Source: a virus
Length of the DNA: 28,586 bases
Direction: 5' to 3' (one strand)
Virus record (IMG/VR): IMGVR_UViG_3300034104_002426
Coordinates: 1-28,586 of that record
The notes beneath the pieces are model-generated. The model was not told the origin of the DNA and ran no database searches. It worked only from the letters and a program-made list of their open reading frames with translations. Numbering within the stretch: the first letter of the stretch is position 1; each line of letters opens with the position of its first letter. Both the position numbers and the translations under genes were made by a program. Positions 8,527 through 16,700 of this stretch are shown piece by piece.

Positions 8527-8922
8527 TTACTGTTTTACAACTTTAACACCATTAGATGATTGTTGTTGCTGTGCTAATTGTTCAGCTTGTTGCTTTCTAG
8601 TAGGTGCACCTGGTTGATATTGAATTGTACCATCTTGTAAATTAATTCTACCTTGTGGATACTTCTCATCCAATGCATCAATAACCTCTCTAAGTTCAGT
8701 ATTTAACATTTTAAACTCATCTTCTCCTTTTTCTAAGAAATCATCCATTCTAATTAATTCTTCATTAACTTCTTTCTTACGAATGTGGATTTGACCAAAT
8801 TCTATAATTAAATTTTGAATTTTTTGATTGATATCTGTGATAGATTGCAATGCTTCTGCTTCAATTTTAGCAGTTTCAATAGTAATTTGTTGTTGTTGCG
8901 GTATGTTATCTAAACCTGCCAT
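8527..8922 (-). CDS. small coiled-coil phage protein (paralogue of 13447-13698)
   Basis: 131 residues. Gln-rich ends (QQQQ near residue 9, QQQQSS near 122) flank a long heptad-like helix (about 15-90). A short motif follows, EKYPQGRINLQDGTIQYQ (about 90-107). The 83-residue protein encoded at 13447-13698 has the matching EKKYPNGEIDLIEGNVIYQ end and the same helical core (a helix with xLIIxxGQxHxxxKxxN), so the two are paralogues. They bracket the four-gene glycan operon. No enzymatic motif is visible. Small coiled-coil virion or chaperone proteins of this form are common in T4-like phages, but the function is unknown. The gene carries the late-type motif upstream. Confidence 0.8.
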   Translation of the reverse strand: MAGLDNIPQQQQITIETAKIEAEALQSITDINQKIQNLIIEFGQIHIRKKEVNEELIRMDDFLEKGEDEFKMLNTELREVIDALDEKYPQGRINLQDGTIQYQPGAPTRKQQAEQLAQQQQSSNGVKVVKQ

Positions 8923-8950
8923 AATATTTAAGTTTTTATTGTTTTATATA

Positions 8951-8959
8951 TATAAGTAT
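8951..8959 (-). promoter_or_regulatory. ATAyTTATA motif, putative late promoter
   Basis: The minus strand reads ATACTTATA followed by TATATA, 28 bases before ATG 8922. It lies in the 45-base gap after the glycan operon, so the 131-residue gene can be transcribed independently of that operon. Confidence 0.4.
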
Positions 8960-8967
8960 ATTATTTT

Positions 8968-9711
8968 TTATTTTCCAAACACAGAAACTCCTTTTTTTTG
9001 TATTACTTCTCCGGCACAATAATTTCCCCATTCAATTGATGCACCAACATCTCCAGAATCTAAGTATCTTGCAACAAATCCAGCGGTAAAGGTATCGCCA
9101 GCACCACTCACATCTCCATTTTCTATTGGTATGACTGGATATGTTATATGTTTATGTGCCGTTCCTATTTTATCAAGAGTGCATATAATTTTATCAAATA
9201 ACCATTCAGTATCTCTTATTACATCTTTGTTAGTTTTCCATTCCAATCGATTTATTTTGATAAATTTTAAATCCTTACACCAATCCCCTAATTTTTTTTT
9301 GGTATCTAAAATAACTAATGGATGTAGAGATGCTATTTTAGATATATCTTCCTCCATTAAAAATCCTTTGCAATAATCTGAAATTATAATTGCATCATAT
9401 TGAGATATATCGGATAATTTAGATATATCAATTCTATTAACCGCATCATTTTCATCTACTCTTAAATAGAGTTCATTAGTATCTTTATTAACATAACGAG
9501 TTTTTACAATACTACCAGTATCGGAAAATATATTTGTTTCAACTCCCATTGCTTTTAAATTGTGCATCACATTAGCTGCCATACCCAATCCATAAGTTTC
9601 ACTAATTGGAACAAAAACAGGACCATTTCCTTCTGGTGATTTACGTTCAGATGTACCATACACAAAAATATCAGTACAACTTTCTCCTATAACTAATACT
9701 CTATTCATCAT
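8968..9711 (-). CDS. HldE-like sugar kinase (PfkB family, heptose-7-phosphate kinase type)
   Basis: 247 residues. PfkB-family kinase resembling the N-terminal half of HldE/RfaE, which makes D-glycero-beta-D-manno-heptose 1,7-bisphosphate in the ADP-heptose pathway. Visible features are VLVIGESCTDIFVYG at the start (HldE-like VLVxGDxxxDxxxxG), SPEGNGPV near 25-32, GLGMAANVMHNL (HldE usually GGAANVAxN), SDYCKG at 111-116 (HldE SDYGKG), and the catalytic DVSGAGDTFTAGF with D206. It is about 70 residues shorter than an HldE kinase domain, with part of the C-terminal region missing, yet it ends cleanly and keeps the catalytic loop. The start (ATGATG) overlaps the end of the adenylyltransferase gene by 11 bases, so the two are translationally coupled. 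The exact sugar is inferred; another PfkB substrate cannot be excluded. Confidence 0.85.
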   Translation of the reverse strand: MMNRVLVIGESCTDIFVYGTSERKSPEGNGPVFVPISETYGLGMAANVMHNLKAMGVETNIFSDTGSIVKTRYVNKDTNELYLRVDENDAVNRIDISKLSDISQYDAIIISDYCKGFLMEEDISKIASLHPLVILDTKKKLGDWCKDLKFIKINRLEWKTNKDVIRDTEWLFDKIICTLDKIGTAHKHITYPVIPIENGDVSGAGDTFTAGFVARYLDSGDVGASIEWGNYCAGEVIQKKGVSVFGK

Positions 9712-10087
9712 CTAAAAGTTGTGTGGTACTAAACCCATCTAATTTACCAAAGAATTTTATTTCCTTTGCATACTCTCCACCAATTATAGGTTTGTACATA
9801 TATTCATTTCCAATTACAAATATATCAGGTTGATATGTTTTCAAATGGTTTCTCAAAGAATCATCACTATCAAAGACTACAATTTTATCCACATCTCTTA
9901 TTTGCATTAAATTAAATACTCTCTGTCCTTCAGTATGAAAAGGTCTACTATCTCCTTTCATTTGTTTAATTCGTTCATCCGAATCTATACCTATTACTAA
10001 ATCTCCAAAAGATTTTGCGTAATCTATCAACTTAAAATGTCCATAATGTAGAACATCAAAACAACCATTTATCCAAACCTTTTTCAT
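9701..10087 (-). CDS. HldE-like heptose-1-phosphate adenylyltransferase (cytidylyltransferase fold)
   Basis: 128 residues, a complete single-domain nucleotidyltransferase. NGCFDVLHYGH contains the HxGH signature (H14, H17), and the chain ends with FSTTQLL, equivalent to the STT nucleotide-binding motif. The KGDSRP segment (44-49) and the order of motifs match the C-terminal domain of HldE, which transfers AMP to heptose-1-phosphate to form ADP-heptose; TagD-type glycerol-phosphate enzymes normally lack KGDSRP. The kinase half is the next gene, so the two HldE activities are present but split, in the reverse order of the HldE fusion. The ATG shares one base with the upstream stop (TAATG), indicating coupled translation. 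Nucleotide and sugar specificity are inferred. Confidence 0.87.
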   Translation of the reverse strand: MKKVWINGCFDVLHYGHFKLIDYAKSFGDLVIGIDSDERIKQMKGDSRPFHTEGQRVFNLMQIRDVDKIVVFDSDDSLRNHLKTYQPDIFVIGNEYMYKPIIGGEYAKEIKFFGKLDGFSTTQLLDDE

Positions 10088-11235
10088 TATAAGAATTTTT
10101 CTAATTCTTTGATTACCATTTCAGATGTAATACTTTTAGTACACTCAAATTGTCTTTCAGTACCCTTATGGTCAGGACACCAATTCCAATCACCAGCATC
10201 CAATCTAAGTCTATTAAAGCACCCTTCACATTTTCCTTTAGGAGCTGCGATTCTTATACAATCTTTCATTTCAGCCCAATCGTATGAAAATCCACTAATA
10301 AGAACTGTTGGTACATCTAATCCCCAACTTAACCAACTCAATCCACTACCAATACCAATAAATGCTTTTGATTTTAGCATTTCATCCATTACTAATTCTA
10401 ATGGTCCGTTGGGATGTTTTACTATACCATCTGGTAATTGGTTTCCCATATAGTTATCACCTTCTTTTGAAAGTAATTTTACAACATAACCTTTGGCATT
10501 TAACCAATCTACTACATCTTGCCAACCAGTTGGATTATTCCAAAATTTAGATTGAGCAGTACCATGAATTCCAATACAAACCTGTTTATAATTTGATTCT
10601 ATATATGGCTTTCTTTCTTTTAATTTGGGTTTTATTTCTTTGTATTCTAATCCTAATATATCAGAACACATTTTTTGCATTGTTTGTCCTTTAGGGTCTA
10701 TTGGATTTTTGTAAATATTAATTGTACTATCTTCATTATAAAATAAACCAATTCCATACATTGCGTATAAATTTTGTACATTTGTACCCGGTTCTACAAA
10801 TTCTATATTTGGATATCTACTTTCAAACATAGTATTCATAAATGTAGATACAACCATTTTGCAATTATGTACTTTTCCGAATTCTTCAACATAAGGTATC
10901 CATGCTAAACTATCACCTAGAGCTTTGGAATCAAGAGCAACATAAACTCTTTTATGTTCAGCGTTATATAAATGTTCAAACCAAAGTTTTCCATTTTCAT
11001 ATATTTCAATTCTCCATTCAATAAAATATTCCAAGTTACATCTAGTCCACATATTAGTTGAAATAGATGTAGTATATAGAACTCTTCCATTTTTATTGTT
11101 TATAAATTTAATATCATATTCCGCTTGCTTACTACCTTTTATTTCTAAAAAAGCGCCTCTAACAAAATGAAAATAAACTTTATTATCAATGTTAGCTTTA
11201 TTATTTAAATTTTTAACTAAATTATCGTATATCAT
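10087..11235 (-). CDS. autotransporter-type protein O-heptosyltransferase (AAH/TibC family)
   Basis: 382 residues from ATG 11235, which shares a base with the upstream stop (TAATG); the frame extends to a TTG at 11244, which is less likely. The family transfers heptose from ADP-heptose to Ser of autotransporter adhesins. In order: an N-terminal beta-rich region (about 20-95) with VYFHFVRGAFLEI and ISTNMWTR; then KALGDSLAWIPYVEEF, where D108 matches the family's ALGD acid; the HGTAQSKFWNNPTGW nucleotide-binding region (about 224-238); FIGIGSGLSWLSWGLDVPT (292-310); and a C-terminal four-cysteine group CEGC (336-339), NWCPDHKGTERQFEC (C353, C365), which matches the iron-binding cysteine finger known for TibC. 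The next two genes would make its ADP-heptose donor. Activity and acceptor are inferred. Confidence 0.86.
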   Translation of the reverse strand: MIYDNLVKNLNNKANIDNKVYFHFVRGAFLEIKGSKQAEYDIKFINNKNGRVLYTTSISTNMWTRCNLEYFIEWRIEIYENGKLWFEHLYNAEHKRVYVALDSKALGDSLAWIPYVEEFGKVHNCKMVVSTFMNTMFESRYPNIEFVEPGTNVQNLYAMYGIGLFYNEDSTINIYKNPIDPKGQTMQKMCSDILGLEYKEIKPKLKERKPYIESNYKQVCIGIHGTAQSKFWNNPTGWQDVVDWLNAKGYVVKLLSKEGDNYMGNQLPDGIVKHPNGPLELVMDEMLKSKAFIGIGSGLSWLSWGLDVPTVLISGFSYDWAEMKDCIRIAAPKGKCEGCFNRLRLDAGDWNWCPDHKGTERQFECTKSITSEMVIKELEKFL

Positions 11236-13406
11236 TAACTCCAAGTTTTAACTGTTAAATCTAATAAGGAAAATCCTTCTGCCTGTTTACTATACACTTT
11301 GTTTGTTGTATATCTTTTCATTGGATAGTGATAAAATACATGATTAAACCAAAGGTCACCAACATCCCATCCACAATCTTTTATTCTATCTAACCACCAA
11401 CTTTTTGTTCGGTTTGGAATTAAATAACAATGAGCAAGGTCTTGATTAGGTCCTGTTTGTGTGAATAATTCATCAATTTTAGTTTTTTCTCTTGATGGGT
11501 TATTTGCAAATGAAATAAAGTAGGCATCATCCCTATCCGATATAAAACATGCTTTATGTACTATATCTACAAATTCCTCTAAACCAGTATAGATAAATGC
11601 ATCTGCTTCAAATATTAATGTGTAATCATAATTTTCCTCATCAATTGTTTCTAATGCATTTCTATGTGCTAAATAACAACCATAATGCCTACCAGTCATC
11701 CAACCCAAACCAGCACCAGGATATAACTCACCGGGTTTATTATCTTTACTTATATGTTCAGGTCTCCTACAATTTTCAGCAGGTGGAATTCCTTCATAAA
11801 CTTCATTTATTATTGGTTGATAATCTATTCCGTATTTTGCTAATTGTTGTAATGATTGTATAGAAACTCGTTCTCTCATATCATCAGGTCTAGTCAACAT
11901 GTGTTTAACCTGAATACGAGGTTTTCTTCTTACAAATGAACGAAACCCTTGATGAAACTGTCCATAAAAATATTCGTTTGCTGCTCTAGTAACTCCCTCA
12001 AATACACCATAATCATCTCCACTAATTATACCACCTGGTTTTACTTTATTATACCAAACATTTAAATCTTCAATTAATGCTTCATAAGAATGCCCGGCAT
12101 CTATCATTATAAAATCAATACTTGAATTTGTAAAATTATTAGCTGCGTTTTTAGATGTATCTTTTATTGTACTAAATCTACCATAGTTATCCGAAAGGAC
12201 TGTATTATCAACGAATTCATAAAATATATCTCCATTAAATGTATTAACTATATTTTGATGTAATTGTTCATCATCCGTACCTTTCCAAGTATCAATTGAT
12301 GTAAAATTAATATCTTTACCAGACTCTTTAATTTTAGTTGCTAAATGATTTGTTGATTTTCCAAACCAAGCACCAACTTCTACAAAGGTTTCACCACCCT
12401 TAGCTGAATCAACTACATTATTATATAATTCCGAATATGCAAACCAACCTGGTATTTCAGTAAACTCAGGTTGTAATTTTTCTAAAATAATTCTTTTAGT
12501 TAATTTTAAATCATCATCAATATAAGTTACTAATGGATTATTATCGTATGTATCTAAATATGTATGTAACTTTCTAAATATAGAAGGTAGTTTATAACTC
12601 AATGCTTCTTTAATTGAAAGGGGATTTAATTCTAATTTAGAACTAAAATAAAACATATCACAAGCTGCGTAGAAAGTGTCTACATCATTTCGCTCACCCC
12701 ATATAATACAATTATCAGGCTTAAACTCCATTAATGGTTTCCAATAATTTTCAAAGTTCATAGCTTGATTTCCAACGAAATGAAATTTGATTTTATACTT
12801 TTCTAACTGTCTTGCTATTGCAAATATTTCGGCTTGATTTTTACCGGGTGAAAATAAACCAACATTAAGTACATGCTTCCAAGTTGGGTCCAATCCCAAT
12901 TCAGTTTGAGCCGATTGTTTATCAAATTCATATTCTTCTATTGGATATTCCCATATTTCAGTTTCAATTCCAATTTCTTCAAATCTTTGTCTACTCCATT
13001 CGGAAACTAATACATATCTGTCTGGATGATATACTATTTCCGATGGGTTTGTGTATGAACCATGCGTTGATGCTATTATAAAATATTTCCTATCTTTTGA
13101 AAATATCTTTTCAACAATATCAATTGATAAATCGAATTCAGGTATTTCTTGAAAATGAATTATATCAGGTTGAAATGTTCTAATAACATCAAATATAGCA
13201 CGTTTGTTATCACCTAATATATGAACAGGTACTAACGATTTGATTCTATTTTTTTGAACTACATAAGCATCTCCACCACTATTATTTATCTCAACAACTT
13301 CGATTTCAAAATCATTGATATAGTGCTTTATTTGCTTGTATGTATATTGGGGTTGTCCACCGGTAGAAAGATGTGGGCAGACATAAAGTAACTTTTTCTT
13401 TGCCAT
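11235..13406 (-). CDS. trifunctional glycan enzyme: GT4 glycosyltransferase + methyltransferase + GT25-like glycosyltransferase
   Basis: 723 residues in one frame. Residues 1-315 look like a GT-B, GT4-type transferase: LLYVCPHLSTGGQPQYTYK at the N-terminus, VGLFSPGKNQ near 182, and the EX7E motif at E259...E267 (ELNPLSIKEAL). Residues about 320-480 are a class I SAM methyltransferase of the Methyltransf_24 type: TFVEVGAWFGKST (340-352), IDFIMIDAGHSYEALIEDL (430-448) and KPGGIISGDDY. Residues about 495-723 resemble GT25 (LOS-type) transferases: GWMTGRHYGCYLAHRNALE (568-586) and DYTLIFEADAF (594-604) in the place of the GT25 EDD motif. It is the first gene of the overlapping operon. A Bacteroidetes-type promoter ends 7 bases before its ATG. 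The GT4 and methyltransferase calls are firm; GT25 is likely; substrates are unknown. Confidence 0.87.
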   Translation of the reverse strand: MAKKKLLYVCPHLSTGGQPQYTYKQIKHYINDFEIEVVEINNSGGDAYVVQKNRIKSLVPVHILGDNKRAIFDVIRTFQPDIIHFQEIPEFDLSIDIVEKIFSKDRKYFIIASTHGSYTNPSEIVYHPDRYVLVSEWSRQRFEEIGIETEIWEYPIEEYEFDKQSAQTELGLDPTWKHVLNVGLFSPGKNQAEIFAIARQLEKYKIKFHFVGNQAMNFENYWKPLMEFKPDNCIIWGERNDVDTFYAACDMFYFSSKLELNPLSIKEALSYKLPSIFRKLHTYLDTYDNNPLVTYIDDDLKLTKRIILEKLQPEFTEIPGWFAYSELYNNVVDSAKGGETFVEVGAWFGKSTNHLATKIKESGKDINFTSIDTWKGTDDEQLHQNIVNTFNGDIFYEFVDNTVLSDNYGRFSTIKDTSKNAANNFTNSSIDFIMIDAGHSYEALIEDLNVWYNKVKPGGIISGDDYGVFEGVTRAANEYFYGQFHQGFRSFVRRKPRIQVKHMLTRPDDMRERVSIQSLQQLAKYGIDYQPIINEVYEGIPPAENCRRPEHISKDNKPGELYPGAGLGWMTGRHYGCYLAHRNALETIDEENYDYTLIFEADAFIYTGLEEFVDIVHKACFISDRDDAYFISFANNPSREKTKIDELFTQTGPNQDLAHCYLIPNRTKSWWLDRIKDCGWDVGDLWFNHVFYHYPMKRYTTNKVYSKQAEGFSLLDLTVKTWS

Positions 13407-13413
13407 ATTGTAA

Positions 13414-13445
13414 CAAATATACGAATTTATTTTCTAATTACCAAA
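13414..13445 (-). promoter_or_regulatory. Bacteroidetes-type promoter of the glycan operon
   Basis: The minus strand reads TTTG (13445-13442), 20 bases, then TATATTTG (13421-13414). This fits the Bacteroidetes primary-sigma consensus TTTG-N19-21-TAnnTTTG exactly. Only 7 bases separate the -7 box from ATG 13406, so the transcript would start at or within a few bases of the ATG, a nearly leaderless message. The late-type ATAyTTATA motif is absent here. Confidence 0.6.
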
Positions 13446-13446
13446 T

Positions 13447-13698
13447 TTATTTTTGGTAGATTACGTTTCCCTCAATTAAATCAATCTCTCCATTTGGATA
13501 TTTTTTTTCCAAATCGAATAATAATGCATTTAATTCTTTGTTTGTATTTTCAAATTCCGTTTCAACTACGGATAATACTGTATTCATTTGTTTTATATCC
13601 AAATGTAATTGTCCAGCATTTATAATCAATTCGTTTTTTCTAGTGTTAAGTTCTTTTAGTTTTTCTACTAATGAAACTTCTAATTTTTCAGTTGTCAT
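13447..13698 (-). CDS. small coiled-coil phage protein (paralogue of 8527-8922)
   Basis: 83 residues. A single long helix (about 8-65, KLKELNTRKNELIINAGQLH) is followed by the ending EKKYPNGEIDLIEGNVIYQ. The ending and the helix pattern match the 131-residue protein encoded at 8527-8922, minus that protein's Gln-rich extensions. It sits between the giant tail fibre and the glycan operon. The stop lies 40 bases before the operon's ATG, and the operon's -33 TTTG is just after the stop. Function unknown. A small trimeric coiled-coil virion protein or a fibre-assembly helper are possibilities raised only by its position. Confidence 0.75.
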   Translation of the reverse strand: MTTEKLEVSLVEKLKELNTRKNELIINAGQLHLDIKQMNTVLSVVETEFENTNKELNALLFDLEKKYPNGEIDLIEGNVIYQK

Positions 13699-13714
13699 AA
13701 TTTTATTGTTTGTA

Positions 13715-13723
13715 TATAAATAT
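13715..13723 (-). promoter_or_regulatory. ATAyTTATA motif, putative late promoter
   Basis: The minus strand reads ATATTTATA exactly, 16 bases before ATG 13698, in the 36-base gap after the tail-fibre stop. Confidence 0.42.
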
Positions 13724-13734
13724 ATATCTAATTG

Positions 13735-16700
13735 TTAAGAATTCAATTTATTTTCTAAATCTTTTACTTTTTGTGTTAATTCTTGCACAGCCTTCCACAA
13801 TACAAATACCAACTCACCCTTAGCAATACCAGAAGTCATCCATTTCTGAGGTCCTTCTGGATTATCTGGGTCTTGAAACCAATCATAATCCACAAATTCT
13901 TCCAGCCCAGCGCCTTCTAATTCTTCAGCAATAACTCCAATTTGCTGAGGTCTATGTTCTTTTTCAGCATCAACTTTCCAATAGAATGTTCGGATAGGTG
14001 TGTTATTAACAGCCTCTAATAGTGATGGATGTTCCCAATTTATTATGTCCTCTTTATATCTTCTTGCTGATGTATTTCTACCCAACTTCCATTGTGATAA
14101 AGAAAACTCCATATCTCTAATAGTACCACCCAAATCACCCGAACCGGGAATGTTTACCATTTGAACAGTAGGTCTTAAAGTTCCACCAACGTTATGTGTA
14201 GTACACGCTCCACCATTTGCACCAGGATTCCAAGACAAAGTACCAGTACCCATCTCAATATTATTACCATTCATAGCAATCTTACCAGTACTACTTGCTA
14301 TGTTTATAGCAGTATTACCAGCACCAGTTGTACCAGTTAATTGTATTAATGTATTTGCAGTATCGCCCTCTAATCTAACAAATCCTTTTCCATCTAAAAT
14401 TGGAATAGAAGCCGAATCTTCCCTTCTCAATTTAATAAATCTATTAGTAGAACTTGCAATCTGAATTCCTTTGTTTGTCAATTCAACAATATCCACATTC
14501 GCTGCTGCTGTTATCGTAGGTGTTGCTTGATATGTACTTATATCAAACCCACCACCAAAGCCACCAGAACCAACCTGATATTGATACCCTTCTGCTACTA
14601 TAAATGTTTTAAAAGTATATGTAGTTGCCCCTGCTTCAGGTGCACTAAATTGGAAACTTCCGTTGTATCCTTGAAAATCTGCATAACTTTCATCAAAGCC
14701 ACCATTCCAATAAGCACTCCATAGTATTACTTGAGATACTAAAGTTGCTCCATTATAAATTCGATATCCCCAATATACACTTACATTACCTTCACGATTA
14801 AATGCGGAAATCACAGAACCTTGACCAGGCCAATTAACAGACGAATCAATATAAGTACCAGCTGATACTGAAAATGTTTGGCCACTACTTTCTTCATCAA
14901 CGTTAATATACGTTGAAGCAGGGAATGAATCATAATATGATAATGCTTCACTGGTAAGAGTGATTCCACTTCCAGCCAAATCGGTTAATTCTCCAAAATT
15001 CACTTTTAGTTTAGTATTACCACTTTCTTTAATTGCAATACCAGGAAGTGATGGGTCAAGGAAAATTCTACTATTACCATCTCTAAGAATATTATTTTCA
15101 ACTGTCCAACTTCCAATAGAACCACCACTAGCATTAATTATACCAGATATAGTTGCGTTTGTTACAGTCAATCCCGTTGGTCCCAATGAGAATCCAGCTC
15201 CAATTAAACTACCCGTTCCATTTGTAGATGTCATTGAAATTGCCACAGCACCAGCACCAACAGTTACAGTATCAGTAAATGTACCCGTTGCCCCACTTAA
15301 ATTTCCTTTGAAAGATGCATTGCCAGCTGAATCTAATTTGAATCCTTTGGTTTTAATTGTACTACCTGCTAAATCTATAAATGTACCAGCTGATGAATAC
15401 CCACCTACCCCATCAACAAAGTTTGTAGATTGAATGGCAGTACCAGCAAACATATTTGCTACAACAACACCTGGTCCAATAAATGTGGTAGCATTACCAG
15501 CGTTTATTGAATCGATTGCCGCCATAGCTTTCAGAGAACTACTTAATGCGTTTACAGCTACGGCAGTATTTGCTGCTGCTATTTGAGTTGCTGTAAATGA
15601 ACCCGATGCCACCGAACCACTTACTGCTTGAGATGTTGCAGCATTACCACCCGTTACAGTAATATCTCCTGCTATTTGTAAACCACTACCATCCCATTTA
15701 AGGAATCGATTACCAGCTCCATTTACAATTGAAAATCTACCAGTAGTTCCACCGGCCCCACTAGGTTGTTCATATATTCCTAAAAATATACCAGGTCTTT
15801 CGTAACCAATAACCGCACCACCGGGGTTTAGTGATGTACCAGATGTTCCAGAAGTACCAACAGTTGCGTTTTGTCCGATAGCAATATATGGGTCAGTTCT
15901 ACCACCAGCAATTACAATATTTGCAAATGCACCAGTTCCATCCTTAGTACCAACATTAATTGTGTTCTTAACATAAGATTCTTCAAATATTGCAATCTTA
16001 GCCGCAACAAAGAAATCTTGCTCACCCAAGTATTCCCAATAATCACTTGGCGGTACACCATCAACATTTGGGGTTTGTGCACCAACAGTCCCATTATATC
16101 CGTTTAATGTAGATGGTCCACTACCACTTTTTGCTGCGTAATATTTTACAGTGTCTGGCGTTGCTAAATAAGTTACTGCATCTCTACGATTATTTGTAGT
16201 TTCAACCTGACCTATATAATCAATAGATGGTGACCATTCGCCTCTCATAACAATACCAGGTCCAACTGCTCCTTCATATTGAATTGAAAGGGATTGTGTT
16301 TTAAAGAATATCTCTCTATTTTCACAATTTATTTGATATACGATTTCGGCAGTTGGATTTATGTCCGGATTCGACCAAGACGTAACACCCGGCATAGTAG
16401 CTTGTGTGCCAGGTAATGGACCACTTCCTGCGAAAATATTACCATTATCTAATGTAATGTGTGGAGAACAAGAATCAATTACTACTGTACATTGATACTC
16501 ATACGATTGACTACCATACGCATCTATTTGCATATTCGCTATGTTAAACCCACCCGGTTGGTTTGTAAGTTCATAACTACCTCTATATGCTCTTATTATA
16601 TTAGGTGTTGCACTAAGCTCTATTTCACCGGATACTCGATAAACAACGGAAGAATTTTCATTCTGCATTTTTATATCGTATGGAGCGGGTTCGGTGAATT

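Noticed and set aside
11242-11244. A TTG start giving the O-heptosyltransferase three extra residues
   Set aside because: ATG 11235 forms the same TAATG stop-start overlap as the next gene junction at 10087, so it is the better start.
14960-15433. A 157-codon open frame on the plus strand, antisense to the tail fibre
   Set aside because: It is a shadow frame: composition is Pro/Val/Ile-rich because it reads the complement of repetitive Gly/Ser/Thr codons, it has no recognisable domain, and the minus-strand fibre clearly occupies the region.
15830-15870. GTSGTSGTS repeat as a possible CRISPR-like or minisatellite repeat
   Set aside because: Only three 9-base units, with codon variation, inside the fibre coding sequence. 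It is a short collagen-like shaft motif, not a DNA repeat array.
15912-16094. Second minus-strand open frame inside the tail-fibre gene, 60 codons
   Set aside because: It is wholly nested in another frame of the fibre, with low-complexity Leu/Met/Val sequence and no start context. Treated as a chance frame.
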